NCBI GenBank assembly: GCA_964545855.1
Contig: CAZJHD010000036.1
Span: 1 to 43,374 of the forward strand
DNA from: CAZJHD01 sp964545855
GTDB taxonomy: Bacteria > Planctomycetota > UBA1135 > JACQFD01
DNA length: 43,374 nucleotides
Direction: 5' to 3'
A model generated the notes under the pieces. It had not been told where the DNA came from, ran no database searches, and was given only the letters and a program-made list of their open reading frames with translations. This document shows positions 24,270 to 32,735 of this stretch, piece by piece; the first letter of the stretch is position 1; each line of letters opens with the position of its first letter. The translations under genes and the position numbers were made by a program.

Positions 24270-25622
24270 ATGGAAACCCTCTTTCCGATCCTCCTCGTCG
24301 GAGGGCTCGTCTTCGCGGCCGTGTACCACGCGCACGTCCGGAGGAAGGAGCGTGAAGCGTGGGGTTCCTCGGCGCAGCGGCTCGGCGCGTTCTTCGATCC
24401 GGGAGCCTTCCTCTTCGGCGGGCCTTCGATCCGCGGGACCCTCGACGGGGTCTCGTTCCTGGTGAAGCGCTTCCACCGCAGCACCGGGAAGAACAGCATC
24501 CCGTACACGCGCATCCTCGCCTGGGTGGACGATCCGAAGGGACGGCGCATCCCGAAGCAGCTCGTCCTCGGCGCCGACGGCGTGCTCGCCGCGCTCGCGA
24601 AGACCCTCGGCGGAGAGGATCTCGTCGTGGGGGACCGGACCTTCGACGACGCCGTCCGCGTCCGCGGCCCCCGGGGCGCCGTCCTCGCGGGGCTCACGCC
24701 GGCGGCGCGCGAGCTCGCGGCGGGTCTCGTCGATCAGCACGCGTCGCTCGTCGAGGACGGAAACGTCCGCGTCGAGCGGAGGGGGCGGATGACCGACCCC
24801 GCGCAGCTCGAGGCCCTCGTGCGCCGCGCCGTCCGTCTCGCCGGCGAGCTCGCCCACGCGCCGGCGGAGCTCCCCGCGCGGCTCGCGCGGAACGCCCGCT
24901 CCGACGACGTCGCCGCCGTCCGCGAGCAGAACCTGCGGCAGCTCCTCGGCGCGCACGGGGCCACGCCCGAGGCCCGCGAGGCGAGCCGCGCCGCCCTCGA
25001 GGATCCGGCGGGCGCGCTCCGACTCGTCGCGGCGCGCGCGCTCGGAGCCGAGGGAGCCGGCGTCCTGCGCGCGCTCGCCGAGTCGGCGCGGGAGGAGCCG
25101 CGCCAGCGGGCCGAGGCGCTCGACGCGCTCGCGGACGTCGCGGAGCCGGCGGGCATCACGTCCGTCGTCGAAGGGATCCTCGCGCGCAAGGAGCGGCTCG
25201 AAGGGCCCCTCGCCGTGGCAACCGCCCGCGCGCTCGTCAAGTGCGGCTGGACGTCGGAGCGGCGGCTGCTGGAGCTCCTCATGCAGGGCTCCTCGGAAGC
25301 GCGCGTCGCCGCCGCGGAGGCGCTGGGACAAGTGGGCAGGGTCACCGCCGTGGAGCGGCTCCACGCCGTCGCGGGCGAATCCGGCGCCGGCGGCGACCTC
25401 CGCCGCGCCGCGCGCGCGGCGATCGACGCGATCCAGTCGCGCCTCGAGGGCGCCGAGGCGGGGCGGCTCACGGTGGCGAGCGCTGCCGACGGCGAGGGCG
25501 GGCTCAGCGTCGACCCGGGCAACGAAGGACAGCTCTCGCTCCCGATCGCGCCGCCCGAGGAGCGCGCCTCTGACGGGACCGGGCCTTCGGATGGAAGGCG
25601 GGCGCGAACGAGACCGTCATGA
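24270..25622 (+). CDS. Membrane-anchored HEAT-repeat protein, array copy 1
   Basis: 450 residues. One N-terminal membrane segment (FPILLVGGLVFAAVYHAHV, residues 5-23) is followed by RRKERE, so the rest should be cytoplasmic. Residues 50-200 form the array's N-terminal domain: RGTLDGVSFLVKRF, RRIPKQLVLGADG and the signature GDRTFDDAVRVRG (121-133). From about 215 to 380 come HEAT-type helical repeats (ALEDPAGALRLVAARALGAEGAGVLRALA; SSEARVAAAEALGQVGRVTAVERLHAVA). The tail has AIDAIQSRLEGAEAG, then GRLT, GGLS and GQLS with 12- and 10-residue spacing. It ends in a charged stretch (PPEERASDGTGPSDGRR). Function unknown; probably a protein-binding scaffold. Confidence 0.88.
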   Translation: METLFPILLVGGLVFAAVYHAHVRRKEREAWGSSAQRLGAFFDPGAFLFGGPSIRGTLDGVSFLVKRFHRSTGKNSIPYTRILAWVDDPKGRRIPKQLVLGADGVLAALAKTLGGEDLVVGDRTFDDAVRVRGPRGAVLAGLTPAARELAAGLVDQHASLVEDGNVRVERRGRMTDPAQLEALVRRAVRLAGELAHAPAELPARLARNARSDDVAAVREQNLRQLLGAHGATPEAREASRAALEDPAGALRLVAARALGAEGAGVLRALAESAREEPRQRAEALDALADVAEPAGITSVVEGILARKERLEGPLAVATARALVKCGWTSERRLLELLMQGSSEARVAAAEALGQVGRVTAVERLHAVAGESGAGGDLRRAARAAIDAIQSRLEGAEAGRLTVASAADGEGGLSVDPGNEGQLSLPIAPPEERASDGTGPSDGRRARTRPS

Positions 25623-25660
25623 AACGCCGTGCGCCGAGGCGAGCCTAGCGTCTGCGAGCC

Positions 25661-27013
25661 ATGGAAATCCTCGTTGAGCTCGTCCTCGAGATCCTCCTCT
25701 GGACGGTCAGCGGAACCGTCGAGTCGAAGCGCGTCCGCCGAGTCCGAGAGGAGACGCGCGCTGCGCTGAAGCTCGTGGAGTCCCGTCTGGCGCTGCGGCG
25801 ACTCTCCTTCGTCGGCGCCGGTCCCGGGATGCTTCGGGGCGAGATCGACGGGGTTCGCGTCGAGTGGTTCCTTCGGCCTCCCATGCGAGGCTCTGGCGCG
25901 CCGTTCCGTTCCATCGCCCGCGCGATGCACCGCGTCGGAGCTCCTCGGGATCGCGGCAGCAAGAGTCAATCGCGTATTGCGGATCTCCGACACGCGATCG
26001 ATGGTCGGGATGAGGCTCCGAGGCTCTTTCTCGACACAACAGGTGCCGAATGGCGGACCCTCGCCGCCTGCCCCGCGCGCTGCTCCGTCCGCGTCTCCGA
26101 CCATCGCGTGCGCATCGAGCACGAGGGCGAGCTCACCGATTCCGGCGAGATCGAGGCCATGATCCGGGCGGCTGCGCTCCTCGCACGACTCTTGAATCGG
26201 TCTCATGAGGAAACCATGCGCAGCTTCCGAGAGGACGCGGCGGCGGCCCTTCTCCCGGAGGACCGCGTTCGTGCGCTGCGATGGCTCGCGGGGAAGCATG
26301 CAGCGGAGGCGGGCATCGAGGACATCGCGCGCGCGGCGATCGCCGATCCCAACCCGCAGGTGCGCATCGCCGGCGCCCGTGCGCTCGGCGCCGAGGGAGC
26401 CTCGACCCTCCATGCGATCGTCTTGGATCGCGGCTCTCCGGAGCGCGACCGGTCGGACGCTCTTTCCGCGCTCGCGGAGGTCGTCGACGCGGAGCGACTC
26501 GCGCCGCTCCTCGTCGACGGGCTCGATTCCAGCGCACCTTCGGAGCTCCGTCGGCGCGCCGTCGCTCTCGTGGGAGAGCGGCGGCTCGTCCAGTTCCTTC
26601 CCGAGCTGGAGCGCCTGGCGGAGCGCTCCGGCGCGCAGAGCTCCTGCGAGATCGCCGCCGCGCTTGCTCGCCTGGGCTCCGGGGCGGAGCCCACGCTCTT
26701 GCGTCTTCTCCTCGATCCCGCGGAGGCCGTCTGCCTCGCCGCGATCCAGTCGCTCTCCGCCGTGGGGACGGCCGCATCCGTTGAGTCGCTTCACGGGGTC
26801 GGCGACCGGTCGCGGGCGAGCCGCGCAATCCACGACGCCGCGCGCGACGCCGTGGCCGCGATCCAATCGCGCATCGAAGGCGCCGAGGCGGGACAGCTCT
26901 CCGTCGCCGACGCGGCCGATCCCCACGGCGCGCTGAGCCCGGTCGACGGACGCTCCGGCGGCCTCAGCGAGACGGATCCGGGATCGAGTGCCTCGCGGGA
27001 GGTCGCGTCGTGA
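25661..27013 (+). CDS. HEAT-repeat protein, array copy 2 (signature-lacking)
   Basis: 450 residues. The N-terminus MEILVELVLEILLWTVSGTV is hydrophobic but short and contains several acidic residues, so an anchor is uncertain. LRGEIDGVRVEWFL marks the N-terminal domain, but the GDxxFD signature is missing. HEAT-like units run from about 205 to 390 (AIADPNPQVRIAGARALGAEGASTLHAIV; DPAEAVCLAAIQSLSAVGTAASVESL). The tail is canonical: AVAAIQSRIEGAEAG followed by GQLS, GALS and GGLS at 12 and 10. More A/T-ending codons are evident in the variable region than in copies 1 or 9, hinting at faster divergence. Its stop overlaps the GTG of copy 3. Confidence 0.85.
   Translation: MEILVELVLEILLWTVSGTVESKRVRRVREETRAALKLVESRLALRRLSFVGAGPGMLRGEIDGVRVEWFLRPPMRGSGAPFRSIARAMHRVGAPRDRGSKSQSRIADLRHAIDGRDEAPRLFLDTTGAEWRTLAACPARCSVRVSDHRVRIEHEGELTDSGEIEAMIRAAALLARLLNRSHEETMRSFREDAAAALLPEDRVRALRWLAGKHAAEAGIEDIARAAIADPNPQVRIAGARALGAEGASTLHAIVLDRGSPERDRSDALSALAEVVDAERLAPLLVDGLDSSAPSELRRRAVALVGERRLVQFLPELERLAERSGAQSSCEIAAALARLGSGAEPTLLRLLLDPAEAVCLAAIQSLSAVGTAASVESLHGVGDRSRASRAIHDAARDAVAAIQSRIEGAEAGQLSVADAADPHGALSPVDGRSGGLSETDPGSSASREVAS
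26894..26942 (+). repeat. 49-bp identical tail segment (copy 2; also 29779-29827 and 31173-31221)
   Basis: Bases 26894-26942, 29779-29827 and 31173-31221 are the same 49-base string (beginning CAGCTCTCCGTCGCCGACGC), encoding QLSVADAADPHGALSP. Upstream coding in these three genes has little DNA similarity. Related but imperfect versions occur in copies 6 and 8. This is a shared coding module, not a mobile element. Confidence 0.85.
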
Positions 27014-28476
27014 GACTCCCCGACCTCTCGCTCGCCTGGATCGGGATCGTCCCCGCGGCGCTCGCGCTCCTCTGCTTCTTCCTCCTCCGCAAGAGGCCCA
27101 GGGCGATGGCGGCTCGCGGGATCTGGCGATCGGTCGCGCAGGAGCTGGGCCTCCGATGGAGCGAGGGGGCCGACTGGGTCTCCGACATGATCGCCGGCAA
27201 CCGCGGGGGCATCGGCATCCGGGTCGACTACTCCGGAGGTGGAAGAGGCTCGTGGCTCCCTCGCCTCCGCACCCGCGTGCGGGCCGTGCCCATTCCAGGG
27301 AGCCGACTCCGCATTCCCCCTGACCTCGTCCTCGGGCCGGAGACGCTCTTCCGCGTGATCCCGCGAGTTTCAGACCTCGGCGAAGCGCAGATCGGAGACG
27401 TCGAGTTCGACGACGTGGTGCGGGTCGATGGAAGCCGCGAGACGGCGCTCGCCGCACTCACCGCGAACGCCCGACGGATCGTCGCGACGCACTGCGCCCA
27501 GGGATCGCCCGTCGTCGAGGGCGGCGAGGTCTCGATCGAGGCGAACGGCATCGTGCGCGATCGAGATCAGCTCCTCCGGATGATCGCGGATGCGGGGAGG
27601 CTCGCGCTGGAGATGTCGATGAAACGCGGCGAGGTGCCCTCGCGGCTCTTCACGCGGGCGGTGGAGGACCCCGATGCTTCCGTACGCGCGCGGAGCCTCT
27701 GGGCTCTGGTCGAGATCGATCCGTCGCTTCCCGAGTGCCGCGGTGCGGCGCGACGAGCGCTCCTGGACTCCGATGCGCTCGTTCGGCTCGCCGGAGCGGA
27801 CGCCCTCGGAGCCGAAGGGATTCGAGCTCTCCGCGAGCTCGCGCTCGACGGCGGTGTGGATGCGGAGACGCGTGCGGCGGCGCTCCGATCCCTCGGGGAG
27901 CGCGCAGACCGCGCCGTCTGCCTCGCGACCGTGGGAGAGCTCCTCGCCGCGACACCGCCCGCGGAGGTCCTGCGGAGCGCGGCATCGCTCATCGGCGAGC
28001 ATGCGATGCGCGAGGTGCAGGAGCCGCTCCTGCGCCTCGCGGAGGCTCCCGATCCGGAGACCGCGGCGGCCGCGATCTCCGCGCTCGGCGAGATCGGTGA
28101 CTCGTCCTTGGAGCCGGCGCTGCTCCGAACGCTCCAGCGCACGGAGGCGCGGTTGCTCGTCGCGGCTGCGACGGCGCTCGGAAGGATCGGCTCTGCCGCC
28201 GCCGTGGAGCCCCTGTTGGCTCTCGAGGCCGGGGCCCGGCGCGAGGCGGCGGTCGGCCGCGCGGCGAGGAGAGCCGTCGAATCGATCCATGCGCGTCTCG
28301 GCGACGCCGACGCGGGGCGTCTCTCGGTCGCGGGCGCTGCCGACGGCGAGGGCGGCCTCAGCGTCGACGCGCCGAGCCAGGGCCGCCTTTCGCTCCCGAT
28401 CGCGCCCCAGGAAGTGCGAAACCCGAAGCGCCCCGGTCCAGCGGGCGACGGGCGCACGAGGACGGGAGTCTCATGA
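27010..28476 (+). CDS. Membrane-anchored HEAT-repeat protein, array copy 3
   Basis: 488 residues from a GTG overlapping the previous stop (GTGA). Membrane segment LAWIGIVPAALALLCFFLL (8-26) followed by RKRPRA. The N-terminal domain has GGIGIRVDYSGGG, RIPPDLVLGPE and the signature GDVEFDDVVRVDG (129-141). HEAT units: VEDPDASVRARSLWALVEI, LLDSDALVRLAGADALGAEGIRAL, EAPDPETAAAAISALGEIGDSSLEPALL, and TALGRIGSAAAVEPLLALE. The tail AVESIHARLGDADAG leads to GRLS, GGLS and GRLS at 12 and 10, then SLPIAPQEVRN. Its tail DNA is closest to that of copy 1 (shared GCGCTGCCGACGGCGAGGGC). Function unknown. Confidence 0.88.
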   Translation: MRLPDLSLAWIGIVPAALALLCFFLLRKRPRAMAARGIWRSVAQELGLRWSEGADWVSDMIAGNRGGIGIRVDYSGGGRGSWLPRLRTRVRAVPIPGSRLRIPPDLVLGPETLFRVIPRVSDLGEAQIGDVEFDDVVRVDGSRETALAALTANARRIVATHCAQGSPVVEGGEVSIEANGIVRDRDQLLRMIADAGRLALEMSMKRGEVPSRLFTRAVEDPDASVRARSLWALVEIDPSLPECRGAARRALLDSDALVRLAGADALGAEGIRALRELALDGGVDAETRAAALRSLGERADRAVCLATVGELLAATPPAEVLRSAASLIGEHAMREVQEPLLRLAEAPDPETAAAAISALGEIGDSSLEPALLRTLQRTEARLLVAAATALGRIGSAAAVEPLLALEAGARREAAVGRAARRAVESIHARLGDADAGRLSVAGAADGEGGLSVDAPSQGRLSLPIAPQEVRNPKRPGPAGDGRTRTGVS

Positions 28477-28515
28477 GGCCAGGAACCTACCCGCAGCCGA
28501 ACGGAGCGATCCTCG

Positions 28516-29892
28516 ATGGAGTACCCGATCTGGATTCCGAACGCCGATGACGGAGCCCCGCCCGAGGAGAGAGCCAGGGCGGAGCGTTTCCAAGCACGGG
28601 TCCGCGGGACGTTCCGTGCCGCGGCGAAGAGGGAGGGTCTCGAGTTCCGACCGAGCTACGGAACGAGTCCCGCGCGACTGCGAGGCGAGATCGAGGGCGT
28701 TCTCGTCGAATGCTCGCTCCTCGTCCCCCGGGCTGGCTCCCATGGGACTTGTCGAACCATCGTCGACGCACGGCTGCTCGCGCTCGGGGACGGACGGCGC
28801 GGGAAGAGACACGGAAGCACGTCGAAGCCTCTCCTCCGGACACGCAACGCGAGCGATTCGCAGCCATCGGGAGACTCGGGCAAGTCGCTCGTCCGCTTCG
28901 ACTCCTGGCCGTCCGGTGCTCTCGAGGACGCACTCGCGGCCGACGAGCGCTTCCTCGAAGGAGTTCCGGCGCTCTGGAACGCGCAGCTGTATCGCGAACG
29001 CCTGCGCCTCTCCGGATCCGGAGTCGTCTCCGACCCGATCGAGCTCGCGGAGATCGTCCGGGCGGCAGTCCGCATCGCTCGCTCGCTGCCGCGAACCCGA
29101 GACGAGTCGATCGACCGGCTGCGGAAGGCGGCGATGACCGACGAGAACGCGGAAGCTCGTGCCCGCGCGCAGCGTCGGCTCGTCGCGGCACATCGCGAAG
29201 AGCCGGGCGTCCGGGACATCGCGCTCGCCGCGCTGACGGCCGCCCATCCGGGACTGCGGCTCGCGGCCGCACAGTCGGTCGGAGCGGCGGGTGCATCCAC
29301 TCTGTCCGCGCTCGCGTCGAATCCGACCTGGTTCGAGAAGCTCCGCTGCGATGCCCTCGGGAGCCTCGAACCGTTCTTCGACGTCGACCGCGACGTCCCA
29401 CTGCTCGCGGAGATCCTGCGCGCGAGAGCGCCGGGGCGACTGCTCCTGCTCGCAGTCGGGCTCGCCGGCAGGCGGAGGGTCGCCGATCTCCTGCCCGAAC
29501 TCGACCGACTCGCGGAGGGCTCCTCGAAGACGATGTCCCAAGCGATCGTGCAAGCGCTCTCGGAGATCGGACCCGCAGCCGAGGATTCGCTGTCGCGGCT
29601 CCTGTCGCACCGCGCGGCGGAGACGCGACTCGCCGCCGCCAAGGCGCTCGGGCAGGCGGGGACCGCAGCTTCGGTCGAGCGCCTGCGCGCTCTGGAGACC
29701 TCGGGCGGCGATCTCCGCCGCGCCGCGCGCGCGGCGATCGCCGCGATCCAATCGCGCCTCGAGGGCGCGACGCCGGGTCAGCTCTCCGTCGCCGACGCGG
29801 CCGATCCCCACGGCGCGCTGAGCCCGGCCGAGGATCGGGAGGGCGGCCTGAGCCAGCCGAATCCTCGCTCCGGAGACGGATCGCCGCCATGA
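28516..29892 (+). CDS. HEAT-repeat protein, array copy 4 (no membrane anchor, signature-lacking)
   Basis: 458 residues starting MEYPIWIPNADDGAPPEERAR, with no hydrophobic anchor; it is therefore likely soluble. GEIEGVLVECSLLV is the remnant of the N-terminal domain, followed by a low-complexity basic insert (GDGRRGKRHGSTSKPLLRT) where other copies have strands. The GDxxFD signature is absent. HEAT units start at about 215 (AAHPGLRLAAAQSVGAAGASTLSALA) and end with AETRLAAAKALGQAGTAASVERLRALE. The tail AIAAIQSRLEGATPG is followed by GQLS, GALS and GGLS at 12 and 10. GGAG lies 12 bases upstream of the start. The stop overlaps copy 5 (ATGA). Confidence 0.83.
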   Translation: MEYPIWIPNADDGAPPEERARAERFQARVRGTFRAAAKREGLEFRPSYGTSPARLRGEIEGVLVECSLLVPRAGSHGTCRTIVDARLLALGDGRRGKRHGSTSKPLLRTRNASDSQPSGDSGKSLVRFDSWPSGALEDALAADERFLEGVPALWNAQLYRERLRLSGSGVVSDPIELAEIVRAAVRIARSLPRTRDESIDRLRKAAMTDENAEARARAQRRLVAAHREEPGVRDIALAALTAAHPGLRLAAAQSVGAAGASTLSALASNPTWFEKLRCDALGSLEPFFDVDRDVPLLAEILRARAPGRLLLLAVGLAGRRRVADLLPELDRLAEGSSKTMSQAIVQALSEIGPAAEDSLSRLLSHRAAETRLAAAKALGQAGTAASVERLRALETSGGDLRRAARAAIAAIQSRLEGATPGQLSVADAADPHGALSPAEDREGGLSQPNPRSGDGSPP

Positions 29893-31304
29893 GGCTCCTC
29901 CACTCGCTCCGAGAAGCGACCACCCATGGTGCGGCGAACCTCGCGCGCCGGGCGGGTGCGCCGGCTCGGGTCCTGCGGCGCGTCGCGGAGGACCTCGATC
30001 TCGCGTTCGAGTCCGGCAGCGCGATCGTGCCAGCGCGAGCGTTCGGGACCCTGGGCGACGTGGAGGTGTCGGCGTCGCTGGTGCTGCTGCCTGCGCGCGC
30101 GAGCACGCGACCGAGACCTCGTTGGCTCCCGCTCGTCGAGGCTTGGGTCGCCGGCGGCGCCGCGCGTTCGATCCCGGGATGTCTCGTCGTCGAGGACCCG
30201 GTGATCCGCGGTGCCTTGAATGCGGCGACGGCGTCGGAATCGGTTGGTGCGGAAGCTCCGGAGCCGCCGACGCCGGCGCTGCTCGCGTCCGCCGCCGCCA
30301 TCGCGGCGATCGCCGACCAGGACCGGATCCGCGTCGCGGCGGCATCGAGGAGAGCGAACGTCCGCGTCGCGGCGGGGACGGTGCGCATCCAGGGAGAATC
30401 TCCCTTCGTGCGTCGGCGCGAGATCGCCGATCGGATCGCCAGCGCGGTGCTCCTCGCGCGCGCCTTCGCCACGCCGGCCGCGGAGATCGCGCCCGCGCTC
30501 GCGGAGTTGGCTCGAAGCGCACCCGAGGCCTCGACCCGCCGCCGGAGCATGGAGCTCTTCCTCGCCTACGCCTCGGATGGCGATGCGCGCGAGAAGCTGC
30601 TCCGATCGGCCCTCGCCGACCCGGATCCCGACGTCAGGATCCTCGCCGCGAACCTCGACACGGGAGAAGCAGGTGTCGGAGCGCTGCGCGAGGCGCTGCG
30701 CGACGCGGGCCTCGGCGAGCGCCGACGCACTCGCGTCCTGATCGCGCTCGGCCATCGCCTGCCGTCACCGGAGCTGGTGCCCGATCTCGCGCGCCTGCTC
30801 GACGGCGGGACCCCGCCCGGTCTCCTCCGCGCGGCGATCCGCCTCGCGGGGCGCCAACGGCTCACGATCCTCGAACCCCGGATCGCCTCGCTCGCGGCGC
30901 ACCCGCGCGTCGAGATCGTGCGGGAGGTCGCCGAGGCCCTCTACCGGATCGCTGGAGAGGAGATGGAGCCGACCTTCATCGCGCTCCTCGCGAGATCCGA
31001 CGATCTCGTGCGCGCGAGCGTCATCGACGGGCTCGCGCGCCGGGGCTCCGCGGCCGCGGTGGAGCCATTGCTCGGGTTCGTGTCGGCCCTGCCGATCGAG
31101 ACGCGCACCTCCCGCGCCGCGCGCAGCGCGATCGACGCCATCCAGTCGCGCCTCTCAGGAGCGGAGGCGGGACAGCTCTCCGTCGCCGACGCGGCCGATC
31201 CCCACGGCGCGCTGAGCCCGGCCGAGGATCGCGAAGGCGCGCTCTCCCCGAGCGTGGAGCCATCCGGCCACGACGGCTCGCCGCGCCGCGAGCCCAACCG
31301 CTGA
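29889..31304 (+). CDS. HEAT-repeat protein, array copy 5 (no anchor, signature-lacking)
   Basis: 471 residues, translationally coupled to copy 4 by an ATGA overlap. The N-terminus (MRLLHSLREATTHGAANLAR) is basic-amphipathic, not a membrane span. At the signature position it reads VVEDPVIRGALNAATAS, a degenerate form. Alanine-rich helices follow (LLASAAAIAAIADQDRIRVAAASRR). HEAT units: ALADPDPDVRILAANLDTGEAGVGALREAL, GLLRAAIRLAGRQRLTILEPRIASLA and DDLVRASVIDGLARRGSAAAVEPLLGFV. The tail AIDAIQSRLSGAEAG leads to GQLS, GALS and GALS at 12 and 10. A 49-base stretch of its tail is identical to copies 2 and 4. Confidence 0.83.
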   Translation: MRLLHSLREATTHGAANLARRAGAPARVLRRVAEDLDLAFESGSAIVPARAFGTLGDVEVSASLVLLPARASTRPRPRWLPLVEAWVAGGAARSIPGCLVVEDPVIRGALNAATASESVGAEAPEPPTPALLASAAAIAAIADQDRIRVAAASRRANVRVAAGTVRIQGESPFVRRREIADRIASAVLLARAFATPAAEIAPALAELARSAPEASTRRRSMELFLAYASDGDAREKLLRSALADPDPDVRILAANLDTGEAGVGALREALRDAGLGERRRTRVLIALGHRLPSPELVPDLARLLDGGTPPGLLRAAIRLAGRQRLTILEPRIASLAAHPRVEIVREVAEALYRIAGEEMEPTFIALLARSDDLVRASVIDGLARRGSAAAVEPLLGFVSALPIETRTSRAARSAIDAIQSRLSGAEAGQLSVADAADPHGALSPAEDREGALSPSVEPSGHDGSPRREPNR

Positions 31305-31316
31305 GGCCGCCAGCCC

Positions 31317-32735
31317 GTGCCCCTCGAGCCCGCCACCATCGCTCTCGTCGTCGGCGTCGCGGGGATCGCGATCGTCGCGATCCGCGCGATCCGTCGTCGG
31401 GCGGAGGGAGAGCCGGCCGCGTCGGGCGGCGCCTCCTGGGGCGCCGTGCATCGCCTGATCGAGAAGGGCGCCGTCGTCCGAGGCGGAGGAGACGACTGGA
31501 TCGAGCTCGTGGTCGGCGGCGTCCTCGTCCGCCTCGAGCTCGCGGTCCGCAAGGTGCCCGAATCCGTCACGACCGAGACCTGGGTCGTCGCATCGCCCCT
31601 GCCGCCTCGCGCCATCCCCCCGACGCTGCGCCTCACGCCCGAGCGGCTCGACTCGCGTCTGGCGCGCGCCTTCGGGGCACAGGACCTCGAGACGGGCGAT
31701 CCCGCGTTCGACCGCGCCTTCCGGGTCCAGGGAGAGGAGCCCTACTCGCGCGCGGCGCTCGCGGCGAAGGCGCGCCGGAGCCTCCTTCGCGGAGTCCCCG
31801 GCTGGAGCCTCGACGTGACGGACGGCGCCGCGCGCATCGGGAGGAGCGACCTCCTGGAGCTGTCGGCGCGGATCGTTCCCGACGTGGAGGCGCTCGTGGC
31901 GATCGCCGCGGCGCTCGCCATGACCGCGCGCGAGATCCCCGGGCGCCTCGCGGAGTCGGCGAGCGAGGACCCGGAGCCGGTCGTGCGCGCGCGGTGCGGG
32001 GAGCTGCTCCTCTCCGCCTACTCCCGCGACCCGTCGACGCTCGGCTTCGCGCGGCGCGCGTCCGCGACGCCGGGGCACCTGCACCGGCTCGCGGCAGCGG
32101 GCGCTCTCGGGAGCGAAGGCATCGCCGTCCTCGCCGCGCTCGCGGCGAACCCGGAAGAGGGGAACGCGACGCGCCGGGGCGCCGCGGACGCGCTCGCGCG
32201 CGTCGCGCCCGAGGAGACGCTCACGCGCTTCGTCGTCGAGCGCCTCGGCGATTCCGACGCCTGGGCGATCCACCGCGAGCTGCTGGAGGCGATCGTCGCG
32301 CGCGGTCTCCACGGCGCCGTCGCGGCGCTCGGCGGCGTCGAGGTCGAGCGCGTCGAGGCCGACACGGCGGCGTCGCTTGCGCGTTTCCTCGGCGCCCGGC
32401 GCGACCCCGCCGCCGAGGCCGCACTTCTCCGCCTCTCTTCGCATTCCGCATTCGATGTGCGGATCGAGGCCGTGCGCGCCCTCGGCACGGCGGGCGGCGT
32501 CTCCGCCGTGGCCCGCCTCCACGCCGTCGCCCATGGGCTCCTCGAGCCGCTCGCGCTGAAGAGCGCAGCGCGCGACGCGATCGCGGCGATCCAGTCGCGC
32601 CTCTCGGGCGCCGAGGCCGGGCAGCTCTCCGTCGCCGACGCGGCCGATGGACGCGGAGGGCTCAGTCCTGCGCGCGACGAGGCCGGCGGTCTGAGCGAGC
32701 TCCCGGGGACGGGGCCGGGCGGTGGCGGGCGATGA
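31317..32735 (+). CDS. Membrane-anchored HEAT-repeat protein, array copy 6
   Basis: 472 residues from GTG 31317, 12 bases after copy 5. Anchor: ATIALVVGVAGIAIVAIRA (6-24) followed by IRRRAEGE. The N-terminal domain keeps GGVLVRLELAV, RAIPPTLRLTPE and the signature GDPAFDRAFRVQG (127-139). HEAT units: RASATPGHLHRLAAAGALGSEGIAVLAALA, GAADALARVAPEETLTRFV, SHSAFDVRIEAVRALGTAGGVSAVARLHAVA. The tail AIAAIQSRLSGAEAG leads to GQLS, GGLS and GGLS at 12 and 10, ending in a glycine-rich GTGPGGGGR. It overlaps copy 7 (ATGA at 32732). Confidence 0.87.
   Translation: MPLEPATIALVVGVAGIAIVAIRAIRRRAEGEPAASGGASWGAVHRLIEKGAVVRGGGDDWIELVVGGVLVRLELAVRKVPESVTTETWVVASPLPPRAIPPTLRLTPERLDSRLARAFGAQDLETGDPAFDRAFRVQGEEPYSRAALAAKARRSLLRGVPGWSLDVTDGAARIGRSDLLELSARIVPDVEALVAIAAALAMTAREIPGRLAESASEDPEPVVRARCGELLLSAYSRDPSTLGFARRASATPGHLHRLAAAGALGSEGIAVLAALAANPEEGNATRRGAADALARVAPEETLTRFVVERLGDSDAWAIHRELLEAIVARGLHGAVAALGGVEVERVEADTAASLARFLGARRDPAAEAALLRLSSHSAFDVRIEAVRALGTAGGVSAVARLHAVAHGLLEPLALKSAARDAIAAIQSRLSGAEAGQLSVADAADGRGGLSPARDEAGGLSELPGTGPGGGGR

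Noticed and set aside
21397..24465. A 1022-residue open frame that would fuse nagA with a following domain.
   Set aside because: After residue about 367 it is a low-complexity Arg/Ala/Pro frame opposite in phase to the clearly real Hsp70-like gene; the length reflects a lost stop.
30122..32731. Long plus-strand frame upstream of array copy 7 in the same phase.
   Set aside because: It overlaps copies 5 and 6 with repetitive Arg/Ala/Pro sequence; the real start is the ATGA overlap at 32732.
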